Source: Cytospora piceicola | Lineage: Eukaryota > Ascomycota > Sordariomycetes > Diaporthales > Cytosporaceae | Length of the DNA: 64,000 bases | Direction of reading: 5' to 3' | Assembly (NCBI GenBank): GCA_023375675.1 | Contig: JALQBC010000039.1 | Span: forward strand, 124,001 to 188,000 | Shown here: one piece after another, positions 33,462 to 43,255 of the stretch | How the letters are laid out: each line of letters starts with the position of its first letter | How positions within the stretch are numbered: position 1 is the first letter of the stretch | Notes under the pieces: model-generated | What the model was told of the DNA's origin: nothing | The model's database searches: none | What the model saw: only the letters and a program-made list of their open reading frames with translations | Program-made: the position numbers and the translations under genes

Positions 33462-35791
33462 ATGTCAACACTACCCCCCAACCATCATCACCACCGAGAG
33501 GATCTCATGAGAGCATCGCAAGTCAATATGGCAGTCGCACAGTCAACGAAGCCCAAGTCGGCCTCCAAGGCCACCAACAATGCCAATTCATCCAAACAAA
33601 AGGCACAGATGCATCGCCGCTCAAGAACAGGTTCGTTTATATTTCATCGGGTACTCGTCACTCACTCCCCCGTCCGACTTACACCGGCTGGCCACCCTTT
33701 CTGGTCTCAACTATCAACACTACCTTGCCTGTTTCTCATGTTTCCTCTCTGTCTCTGATCCACTTTATTATTATTCAACATTTCGAAACATGGTTCAAGT
33801 TGCTAACATGAATTCATTTTGGAGGTTGCTACACATGCAGACTGCGCCGGAAGAAGTGCGACGAAGGCACTCCCATGTGCTCAGCATGCAAGCACCTTGG
33901 TCTCTCGTGCGAATACAAACGGCCCATGTGGTGGAGCAACAATGACGCGCGGAGAAAACACAAGGACGACATCAAGATGATCATCAAGAGGAAGAAGTTG
34001 TCTGAGAAGGCATCGCACTCCCACTCCCACACCATCCAGACCTCAATGCCATCACCACCGGGTCTGTCGCATTCGCTCCCTACATCGGCCACCTTCTCGG
34101 ATCCCCTTGACCGGACACGATCTCAATCAATCGACTCGCGTTTCTCCTTCGATTTCAACAGCGCACCACAGGCCACCGAACCCTTCGCCTACAATGCACA
34201 GATGCACCCGGATTTCATGTTTGAGGGTATGTCGCCTTACACACCTTACGAGGTCGACGTCAAGACCGAGCGGCAAATGTTTGTGAACGACATTCCTACA
34301 TTGAGGGAAACGTCAACCTCGACATTCAGCACATACACGACACCGCCACCACCGGGCACCATGTTGCCGTCTTCGTTCCCTCTAGACGGTGGTGATTGGA
34401 CCGAGCAAGTTTACTCCGACCGACGGGAATCGCTGAATGAGGAGACTCTCAACTGCAACTTCTTCGACTTCGCACACGGCCCTTCCATGGACACAAGACA
34501 AGTTGCTATTGAATTGGACGAAAGTGATCAGAGACTTCTCGATCATTTCATTCAATTCGTGCTGCCGACACTGTTCCCCGTTCTGGAGTCAAACCAGCAC
34601 GGCTCTGTTGGATCTGATCTCATCTTACCCGCCCTGCAAAGCAACAAGGGTTACCTGCATTGCTGCCTGAGCATCGCGGCGCAACACTTCAAGGCCATGG
34701 TTCTCCAGAACGGCGAGGTTGACAACGAGATGTTGCAACATATCGACGGCGACATTATGCGTCACCGCTACTCAACAATTTCCTCCCTCTGCGACGCCCT
34801 CAACAAGGACGAGGACCACCAGGAAATCCTCGACGCCGCTCTCGGTCTCATTTTCTTCCAATGCTGCGTCGGCCGCTTCGACGACGCACTGCCGGACATT
34901 GCATGGCACCAACACTTCCAAGCGGCCGTCTCGCTCGTGCAGAAGCTTGACCTCCCTCGCCTCGTCTCTGACGAGCATCATCCGCTCTCCCAAACGCCAT
35001 TCAACATGACCTTGACGGCATGGATTGACGTCCTTGGCGCAACAATGATGGGCCGCGCGCCAACCTTCGCACATACCTACCGTGAGAAGCACCTCGCGCA
35101 GGTCAACCACTCTCTGGGCCTCCGCGAGCTCATGGGCTGCGAGGACCGCGTCATGTACCTCATCTCCGAGATTGCCTGCCTCGAGGCGCTCAAGCGTGAC
35201 GGCATGGACGACATCACACTGTGCCAGCACGTACACGTCCTTGGCGACCAGATTGGCTTCACGGAGATGGGCGAGACGGGGCCCAAGATGCCTTTCAACG
35301 CCAATGGCACCTTGTCCCCGAAGCAGCTGTCCAAGAACATGACGCAGGCTTTCCGCCTCACGGCGCGCATCTACCTTTGCAGCCTCGTCCCCGGCTTCAG
35401 CCCCTCGCAGCCGAGCTGCATCGCCCTCGTGGACCGCCTGACCCACGTCCTGCAGCACATCCCATCCGGCCCTGGCGGGTTCGACCGCAGCCTGGTCTGG
35501 GTCTACCTCCTGGGCGGCTCGATGAGCGGCGTGGGGTCCGGCTTCCGCACCTTCTTCGAGGACCGCGCCGCGCAGCTCGGCGAACAGGCCGACTACGGCT
35601 CGTTCGGCCGCGTCGCCAGCCTGCTCCGCGAGGTCTGGGCGCGCAACGACGGCATGGTGTGCTCGCCTAGCAGCGCCACCAGCGCCGCCGCAGGCATCAA
35701 GCCTGAGGAGTCACACCAGCAGGGAGGGCAGTCCTACGTCCACTGGAGGGACGTGATGCAGATGAAGGGCTGGGATTTCCTGCTCATCTAG
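33462..35791 (+). CDS. Zn2Cys6 binuclear-cluster transcription factor
   Basis: Two exons (33462-33630 and 33825-35791) give 711 residues. The intron (194 bp, GTTCGT donor, GCTAAC branch point, GGAG acceptor) splits the sequence just before the zinc cluster; joining restores R-S-R-T-G-C. The cluster at ~58-85 is CX2CX6CX6CX2CX6C (CYTCRLRRKKC ... CSACKHLGLSC), followed by KRPMWW and a basic KMIIKRKK stretch. The region after ~200 has the helical fungal-specific factor fold with conserved HYSTIS-like and FFQCC segments. Such proteins bind DNA as dimers at CGG half-sites in the nucleus. The target pathway is unknown; I do not recognise the orthologue. Either ATG 33462 or 33507 could be the start; the first is used. 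Large flanking intergenic regions suggest complex regulation. Confidence 0.88.
33631..33824 (+). other. Intron before the zinc cluster of the Zn2Cys6 gene
   Basis: GTTCGT donor, TGCTAAC branch point and GGAG acceptor. It is phase 1, and its removal gives an unbroken RTGCYTCRLRRKKC sequence. Confidence 0.75.
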
Positions 35792-36805
35792 ATGATGGTG
35801 CGACCGGAATACCCTGATGTCTGCATCTACCGGTCTTGTTTCCCTGCTGCGGCTGTTGGTGGTGACGGTGGGCTGGGCGCACGAAAAGAAAAAAAAGAAA
35901 AGAAAAGAAAAGCGCACATACATTTCGATTTATACCCCTTATTTTTGAGATCTGACCTAGATACTGCCGCGAGGCAAGAAAATCGAGATGAAGAGACAAT
36001 CTTCGATTATACCTAACTTCTTGGACGACACGAGACCTTCAACGGGAGTGATTGCAGCTGGACTGGCTAGGAAGCTGCGCTTTGTTGGAGTGATGATGAG
36101 ATGGAGATCATGATGGGGAGGGATGGAGACGAGAGACGCAGATGGCGACATGGCTTGCCTTTGGACTTGATGCGATGGACGACGAGACGAACACATGATT
36201 TCCTCTTTTGGCCTCCTCTTGATCGTTCGTCGTTTTCTTTTCCCTCTCAGTATACCAAAGCATGCATAGGCCAGGAGTTTTTCTTCGTGTCTTGTTTTTG
36301 ACAGTCGAACGGGTCGGGATTGGGCGGGATACCATTTTCCTTATTGAGGTGGGAGAAATCCAGGAGCATTTGTTGGGATTCTAGGAAGAGAAAGACAAGA
36401 TGATATACTCGCGAGCACCGTTTCCTTTGGAGCCGCCCGTCGATATCTGAGGGGAGTTGTATAGTATAATCTAGTCGGATAAAATACCCAGAAGAAAATT
36501 CCAAAACTTTCAAAACAACCCTCCACGCCAAGTTCCATTGGTAGCCTGTGAAGACAATGTGAAACTTAAGATACAGAAATTGATAGCGTCTGCCATAGTT
36601 GCCATATAATCCAAAGCAAAAAAAGGGGGGGAGGAGAGGGCTGTTCCTGTAAACGCGCGCGTTGGGCCTGGTGTTGAAGCCATCGCGGCCAGTCATGGTC
36701 GGATCTGGGCTGGCGGCAAGAAAGGCCGTGGGCGTACCGCCGGGATGAGATATAGACAGAGCTATTGCCTATAACTCAAGTCTTCGAGTTTGGTGTACAG
36801 TTCTC

Positions 36806-36829
36806 ATTGATTGATTGATTGATTGATTC
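36806..36829. repeat. ATTG microsatellite
   Basis: Six uninterrupted ATTG units. Confidence 0.9.
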
Positions 36830-38762
36830 AGAGCGGGCAAATCTGTATACATCCATTGATCACTATTACTCTCAACGTGGCCTCGAATTTGTCGCCAGGC
36901 GTGCAACCCTCTCGGCGGTTGACCTCAGGAGTCTCTGACTATTACGTGGTTATAGGACCAATCATCTCGTCAAATAACACGCATGCAAAATAACATGCAC
37001 AATTGCATTTGTTCCTATTCTGCTAAACTATTGCTAAGTTCTTGTCTTTACTTAGAGAAATTCGCGTCCCCAATCACCCCTCCCCAATTTGGAACTTGTT
37101 GGAGCACTTACACCAACCCTAACACAAAAACCATAGGGGGTGTGTTAGCCTTGTAACCCTCGGACGACGGCCGTAACCCGGCTCTAAGAGTTGGTGTGAA
37201 ACGCCTCCGCATCGAGATGGGTCAGCAAATCCTGCTTCGCGATTGAGTGACGTCCAGTCGTTCACACACAGCCAGCGGCCCATGAGACTCAACACACGCA
37301 GCACGTCAAGCCCTTCACGTCAATTCGTTTCCCAGAGTGGAGGCGGGAATTGATAAGAGGAGGGGAAATAAGAGTCACCATGGTCTCATGAGGGCAAGAA
37401 TCGACGATTTGGCGGAGCGTCGGGTCATGCCCGATTACGGCTTGGATTGGGCTTGGATTTTGGGTTGGTTCTTGGGCAAACATGACTTGGATGGACTCAC
37501 ACCCCCCCCCCGGGTGGCACAAAGCTAAACCTGACAACCGAGTTCACGATAGTTCGTTCACCGGCTGCGCCTACCTGGTTCTGATCGGATCAGGGACAAT
37601 GATGATGACAATGTAAAGTCGGTGAGCATCTCACCAGTTGACGTTTTCCAAGGTTTCCCCCCTCTTTCTTCCCTTCTTTTCTTTTTTTGCCCCCGGGAAA
37701 TCTGGCGGGAGACAAGGGCATTCTTGCTTGTTACAAAGCTTGGAAACCCTTGACGAGCTGAAGCCCGCCGGATCAGGATTCGAGCATGAGTGACCAGGGA
37801 AACTCCCTTCACCTTAGCTAGCCACAACGGCGGTGCGCGCTTGTGCAGGGATAGCAGCTGTCTCGATGGCTCGTTGTGCCCAGGCTTGTTCTGGACCCGG
37901 AGGCGATCGTTGAGGGTCCGATGTCAGGGTTCTTTGGGGCTTTTCTTTTTCTTTTGCTCGGGGGCTTTGCGACTCGACCTATTGCCACTCTGGATTTTTA
38001 TAAGTGAATGCTGGGTGAGGTCTCCCGTCTGGGTTACCTGCCACCTACATATTGATTACGAAGCATGGTGAGCGGTGTACCATAGCACCATTGGCACCAT
38101 TGGCTCCATGGCTGGGAAGGAGGCTTGCTCATGTGACCTGTAACCCGTGAATGTCTTGCGGTTTGTGTCGGCGCGGTCTACTAAGTAGCTACCTGGGTAC
38201 GACAATGCGGGCAGGCAGCTTTTGCCGTATATCCATGGACCGGTATATCCCTGTCTTGAACTATACTATTATATTCCTTGTCCTCTGCTATAGTACGCAG
38301 TACGCAGTACACATGCCATGCACCTAGTTCGGGAATCCAATTATGGACAATGCCCCAAGCGCTGCGAGGTCAGCGGCAAAACAAAACAGAAGATCGCCGA
38401 CGAACCTGGCTGCGATCACCCTGTGATCCACCTGGGCAGTGTTATCTCCACCTACGAACGTCTTGCAGTTTGACATCGTGCATGTGTTTCGTGTGTTGGT
38501 GAGGTCTCCCGTGGATCATGCATTAATCCACCGGTGTTAGCGTACAACGGCAGTTCTGTCTGCCAACATCATCGTCTCGACTTGTTGGATCCAATTGACC
38601 AAGTAGGCCTCTTGTTTGGTTTTGTTTTGCTCTGTTGGGGGGAAGCTTTCTACAGATATACGCTACACTACAGTACAGATGATGTGGCACAGTAGATCTT
38701 CTATACCCTAGGGTATCGATAAGTCAGTCAGTCTATCGGCCCATAGACTTGAGATCCGGGGC

Positions 38763-38810
38763 GGGTCAGGATCAGGGTCGGGTCAGGGTCAGGGTCAGGT
38801 AGAGGTCAGG
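38763..38810. repeat. GGGTCA hexamer repeat
   Basis: Imperfect GGGTCA units (variants GGATCA, GAGGTCA). It is not the TTAGGG telomere repeat, and it is internal. Confidence 0.8.
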
Positions 38811-39976
38811 CCACGAGACGGGCCGTGCCCTTTATCTCTTTGTTTCCAATTTGAACAAGCGCCAGCCAACCATTTGTGTCAATCTCACAACTCCACGACC
38901 GACTAGCCAACCTCAACTCGCCCTTTCCCTTCTGCCTCAACCTTTGGTCCAGACAGATGCCCACCTCATCTTGCTTGTAGCCAGCTACCCTTGCCTGGGC
39001 CTCTTTGGAAGGCCAGCGCTTGATCGTGACCTCTCGTTTATGGACTATCTGCCGTGGCGAAACCGCACTGCTTCGTACTGCGTCTCGCGTCCCGCCCACG
39101 CCACAGGACATGACCCCGGCAAACCACGATGCAGTCTTCTCTCACCCAGTCAACGGCGACCCGACGTTTATTCTGTGTGCCCTGAGACGGACTAGTGAGA
39201 AGACCCTACATATTGGTCTTTGCCGACAATGGCACCTTGATAACTCCCGAGCATGGCGGCTACTCCACGGCCAGTCGCCCTGACTAAACATCAATCTCCT
39301 GCCGCCAAGCTCACCCTATGATCCAACGTCAATTGGCTTTAGAGGCCCCGAGCTGGGTCTCCTGCGTCTATCTGCGCGTCTGCCTCCACAGGTTCAACTC
39401 GATCCCGAGCAGAGTCGCTCAAACATCGCTGACTTCGGCTGGCCGGCGTGGCCCATGTCAGCCCAGATGACATGCCACGCCGCCTGCGTCCTTTGTCCTG
39501 GCGCCCGCCTATTCTCAGGAACGTCATATTCCACATGGCCTGGATACGCGATCCATTTCCACAAGGGTTTGTTCTATTTTCTCTCATTACGGGATCGTTC
39601 TCGAACCTGTGCTCCCTTGTCTTTGTTTTCTGTGTTTTGCCTTCTTCTTCTTACATCTCGGCCGGTCCACGAACAAACAAGCAGCTTCAGTCATCTTGTG
39701 TGTTCATGAGTCCTTAATTGACGATCCTATTTTTCTGTTTATGACTGCACTTGTCTGGGACAAGAGCCCTATTGCCTCCGTTTAGCCGTGAAATTTCCTT
39801 GGTTTTTTCTATCTTGCCATCATCAAAGTTGAGAGGATATCGTCCGGAGCCACAAAGTATCAGGCATACAAAACTCACATACCACGGATCTGCACTACGC
39901 GCCGGTCTTGGAGTACAACAACCAACATCGACAACATCCGAAACACAGGACAAAGAGAGGGGATCACAACATTTCG

Positions 39977-41449
39977 ATGAAGAAGCGAACCACTACCTCG
40001 CGTTTGCCTAGGGCATCCGCACTACTACTTTTCTTCACCGCGATACCAACCACCTCCGCCTTGTTCGGCCGACAGATATCACCGTTAGAACTCTTCGGCC
40101 GCGCATCAACATGCGGCGACTCATCATACACACAATGCTCTCAGGGCCTGCCTGACGAGTTCTGTTGCCCTTCGGGCGAGTCATGCATCGCCCTGGCGGC
40201 CAACACGACGGCATTATGCTGCCCAACGGGCGGGGATTGTAGCCAGATCGAGCCCATACCCTGCGAGATCAGTCTGGAGGACAAGAGCCAGCACCCGGAC
40301 AACGTGGTCATGACGACGGCTTTGACGGGCACGTTGAAAACATGTGGCGATGCGTGCTGTCCTTTTGGCTACTCGTGCAACAGCGATGGTAACTGCGATA
40401 TGGATGCAGACCAGAGCAAAGCGCCGGCAACGGGTTCCGCAACGTCTTCTGCAACGACGTCTAAGTCAACCGGCACGAGCACCGAGACTGTTGGTGTCAC
40501 GACGGCGCCGGCCGCTACGGCGACGGGCACTGCGGCTTCTTCTGGTTCTGATAAGGCATCAGCAACGGCCGCCTCGTCTGGGTCATCATCATCGTCCTCG
40601 TCAGACGCTGACTCCAAGGGCTCCGGCTCAGGCAGCTCGTCAAGCTCGTCAAGCTCGTCAAGCAGTTCTTCCGGCCCAAGTGCCGCCATCGTCGCGGGTG
40701 GTGTAGTCGGCGGTATCGCAGGAGCAATGGTCCTCGGCATGCTCGTGTGGTTCTTCGTGAAGAAAGAGCTCAAGCGCAAGGACGCCGCCAAGGGCGAAAA
40801 GGACCCGGGCAGGAGCTCACGCTCGTCCTCGTTCGGAAACATCGCCCAACACCCCACTACTTCTCCTCGCGGACCCAATGGCGGACCGCCAGTAATCTCG
40901 AAACCAATCTTCAGCGAGGAGGGTACGCTGAGAAGCGACTTTGGCCGGAAAGTCAGCCCGCATGCCGGATCGTTCCGTGATATGGGCGACGAGGATGAGG
41001 AATACGAGAGGGAGTTCGGTACGGTTGGAGGGCCCGTGGGCCAGGAGGACATCCCCGGGGTGTATTCTGTGCCTTACAGCCCACCAAGGATAACGACACC
41101 GCGGGCAGTGTCATCCATGTACGCGGCCTATGACTACAGCAATGAGGACAACGATGCGTATCAGCCCCCTGTCAAGATGCCCTCAGCCCGTCACTACGGC
41201 GGCCAGGACAACAGGGTGAGCGTCGGCGCCGAGGCGAGGGATGCGTTGGGATCACCCATATCGAACTACGGTGGTCAGAGGATCACCCGGGATCCCAATG
41301 CGGGCTACATAGACGTCTTCGCGGACACCAACTCGCTCTCACCCACGGGACAAGAGGCGGATTATCGGTTGACCAGCTTCACGGACATGATGGAGGGGGC
41401 TGAGCTGGGTCCCCAGGGTAGGGGCGAGCCGTACCTGGGCAGGAAATAG
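39977..41449 (+). CDS. Single-pass wall-sensor-like membrane protein (Mid2/WSC-like architecture)
   Basis: A single exon of 490 residues. The order is: signal peptide ~1-28 (RASALLLFFTAIPTTSA), Cys-rich ectodomain ~46-140 with paired motifs EFCCPSGESC, ALCCPTGGDC and DACCPFGYSC, a Ser/Thr-rich stalk ~148-234 including a 14-Ser run, one membrane helix ~235-260 (IVAGGVVGGIAGAMVLGMLVW) and a ~230-residue cytoplasmic tail with acidic DEDEEYE. Mucin-like stalk plus one helix is the plan of yeast cell-wall stress sensors Mid2 and Wsc, which signal to Rho1. The ectodomain is not a true WSC domain, so a sensor role is inference from architecture. An in-frame ATG 23 codons upstream (39908) would bury the signal peptide, so 39977 was chosen. 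Confidence 0.8.
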   Translation: MKKRTTTSRLPRASALLLFFTAIPTTSALFGRQISPLELFGRASTCGDSSYTQCSQGLPDEFCCPSGESCIALAANTTALCCPTGGDCSQIEPIPCEISLEDKSQHPDNVVMTTALTGTLKTCGDACCPFGYSCNSDGNCDMDADQSKAPATGSATSSATTSKSTGTSTETVGVTTAPAATATGTAASSGSDKASATAASSGSSSSSSSDADSKGSGSGSSSSSSSSSSSSSGPSAAIVAGGVVGGIAGAMVLGMLVWFFVKKELKRKDAAKGEKDPGRSSRSSSFGNIAQHPTTSPRGPNGGPPVISKPIFSEEGTLRSDFGRKVSPHAGSFRDMGDEDEEYEREFGTVGGPVGQEDIPGVYSVPYSPPRITTPRAVSSMYAAYDYSNEDNDAYQPPVKMPSARHYGGQDNRVSVGAEARDALGSPISNYGGQRITRDPNAGYIDVFADTNSLSPTGQEADYRLTSFTDMMEGAELGPQGRGEPYLGRK

Positions 41450-42063
41450 ATGAGACCCAGGGGGATGGCTGGACGAATGGAGGGTGAGGTAATTTGACAA
41501 TTTGCAAGCACGAAAGCATGAGTGGCGTTTTAGAGATTGTATTTGGTGTATGGGACTGGATTGGACGGAAAGATACCTAATTTTCCTATGTGTCGTTGGC
41601 GACCTCGCTACTACTATTTTAACCTACTAAGTAAATAGCAAATTATTTTCTTCATGAACACTTCGCTTGAACATATTTCTCCATCTCATCGTGATCTTTC
41701 TGTCTTTGTGGATTTCATGGTCTGTTTTTCTTTCTTTAGAAGAGCATGATCTTAAGCGCCATTGGGCTCTCATGATACTACACATCAGACAGTCGCACAT
41801 TCCAATCCTTTTCTCTAACCCACTCAGCCTGTATACAGTTAATTTTATTTTTACACGCACTGCAGTTGCCATGCGGGGTTTTCACTATCAGGTGTGACAA
41901 TTGCCTCACACATCGTCAACCATCCGCATCGCCATCCCACAGCGTATGGGGCCGGTCGTGACCAACGGCCTCCGTCGAGATCTCTAACACACTCGCCCCC
42001 CCCCCCCCCCGCGCCCCCCTCTCCTTACAGCGAGGCAGAAGCCAGGGGTTCCTCAGCCCGCTT
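41450..42063. other. Intergenic region between convergent genes
   Basis: Holds the 3' ends of the wall-sensor-like gene and mS42, with a 15-base C tract at 41996-42010. No gene seen. Confidence 0.6.
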
Positions 42064-43111
42064 TCAAGGTCCAAACCCACCAGGGTTGGCGTTCATCAGC
42101 CTGCCGGGCTCGATCTTGGCCAGCTCGTGGACGCGGCCCCAGTTGATGATGTTCCACCAGTTGGCCACGTAGTTGACCTTGCCGCCGATGCCCCAGTCCC
42201 ACATCCAGACGTGCTCCCAGGTGTTGACGCACAGCAGGGGGACGACGCTGGTTCCGCCGGGCGGCCTGCGGAAGTCGGCCTCGCCGACGCCGCTGCCGTG
42301 CAGGGCGGGCCTCTTGTTGGCGACGTTCTGCCTGTCGAGGAAGCCCTTGACGACGCCGCCGCTCGTGTCCTTGACGCCGCCCTGGGTGTTCATGTCGCTG
42401 CCCTGGGAGCGCCAGTGGGCGCCCGGGTAGGGGCTGCCGGCGAGGTAGGTGGTGACGAGGCGGAAGGGCCGGGCCTGGCCGCCGCTCGAGGTGTCGGCCT
42501 GGCGGACGAGCCAGACGAAGCCGGGGCCGAACATGGCGTCGGCCGTGTAGATGAACTCGCGCTGCAGCGTCTCGAGGCTGCCGAAGCTGGTCTCGAGCTG
42601 CTCCTGCAGGGCCGGCGACATGTGCTCGCCGGCCTCCTGCCCGCCCGTCTTGGAGAGGCCCTCGAAGAAGAAGTGGTTGTTGTGCGCCATGGACGCGTAG
42701 TTGAAGAGCGCGGCGAGCTGCGGCTCGCGGGCCGACAGGATGGCGAGCTCCTGGGTGGTCTTGCCCTCGTAGACGGTGCCTGGTGGGGACGCAAGCACGG
42801 CGTTAGCGATCTGTCAAGACCTCCTCTCCTGGTGCTGTGCGGTTCCGTGACGGGGTAGGGCTCAATTGAGCCCAGGGGAGCTAGCAAGCCAGCGGTATGG
42901 AACCTCGCATGCGTCGACACACGCCGGGGGGAAACGTACCCTCAGTCAAGCTGTTCAGCTTCTCCAGCGCCCAGCCCTGGTAGTTTGTGTATGCTGCCTC
43001 GAAGGCCTCGGGCGACAGGAGGCCCGGGACACCGTTCTTCTCGAAACTGCCATCCTCGGTCAGGGGGGCGACGTGGTGTCGCAACCGCGCCGGCGAGGCG
43101 TGTATCGCTCT

Positions 43112-43146
<35 letters not shown>

Positions 43147-43255
43147 TCGCGGCGGCGGCGAAGGGTGCCGACAGGTTTCGAGGGGCGGCGGCTGCGCACG
43201 ATGGCGCCGCGCCGAGGACTGGCCTCCGTGGTATCCTTGATATGGGCTTGAACAT
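42064..43255 (-). CDS. Mitochondrial small-subunit ribosomal protein mS42 (Rsm26 type, Fe/Mn-SOD fold)
   Basis: Two exons (43255-42940 and 42779-42064), joined over a 160 bp intron (GTACGT donor, GCTAAC branch point, CCAG acceptor), give 343 residues. The protein has the Fe/Mn superoxide dismutase fold: an N-terminal helical hairpin (AAYTNYQGWALEKLN ... NYASMAHNNHFFFEGL) and a C-terminal domain with LLCVNTWEHVWMWDWGIGGKVNYVANWW. The extended N-terminus with R/A/S content and RRAIHASPA resembles a mitochondrial targeting peptide. Fungal mitoribosomes carry two SOD-derived proteins, mS42 and mS43; the YV-WWNIINW ending fits this group. Metal ligands are not all kept (the expected DxWEHAY is NTWEHVW), so dismutase activity is unlikely. 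A pure CAG run encodes 10 Gln in the presequence region. Confidence 0.85.
43115..43144 (-). repeat. CAG microsatellite encoding polyglutamine
   Basis: Ten uninterrupted CAG codons (CTG on the + strand) in the mS42 N-terminal region. Confidence 0.95.

Larger units (their letters stand above)
35792..39976. other. 4.2 kb region without a supported gene
   Basis: Begins with the likely 3' UTR of the Zn2Cys6 gene, including an A/G-rich AAAAGA run at ~35882-35912. Contains an ATTG microsatellite (36.8 kb), a C10 tract (37.5 kb) and a GGGTCA repeat (38.8 kb). ORFs are short and unsupported. The last few hundred bases are probably leader of the next gene. Confidence 0.6.

Noticed and set aside
37116..37210. 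Possible dispersed 5S rRNA (CCATAGGGGG near TGTGTTAGCC)
   Set aside because: Only a few bases resemble fungal 5S rRNA; the internal control regions and overall pairing are absent.
38763..38810. Telomere repeat array
   Set aside because: The unit is GGGTCA, not TTAGGG, and ordinary genes lie on both sides.
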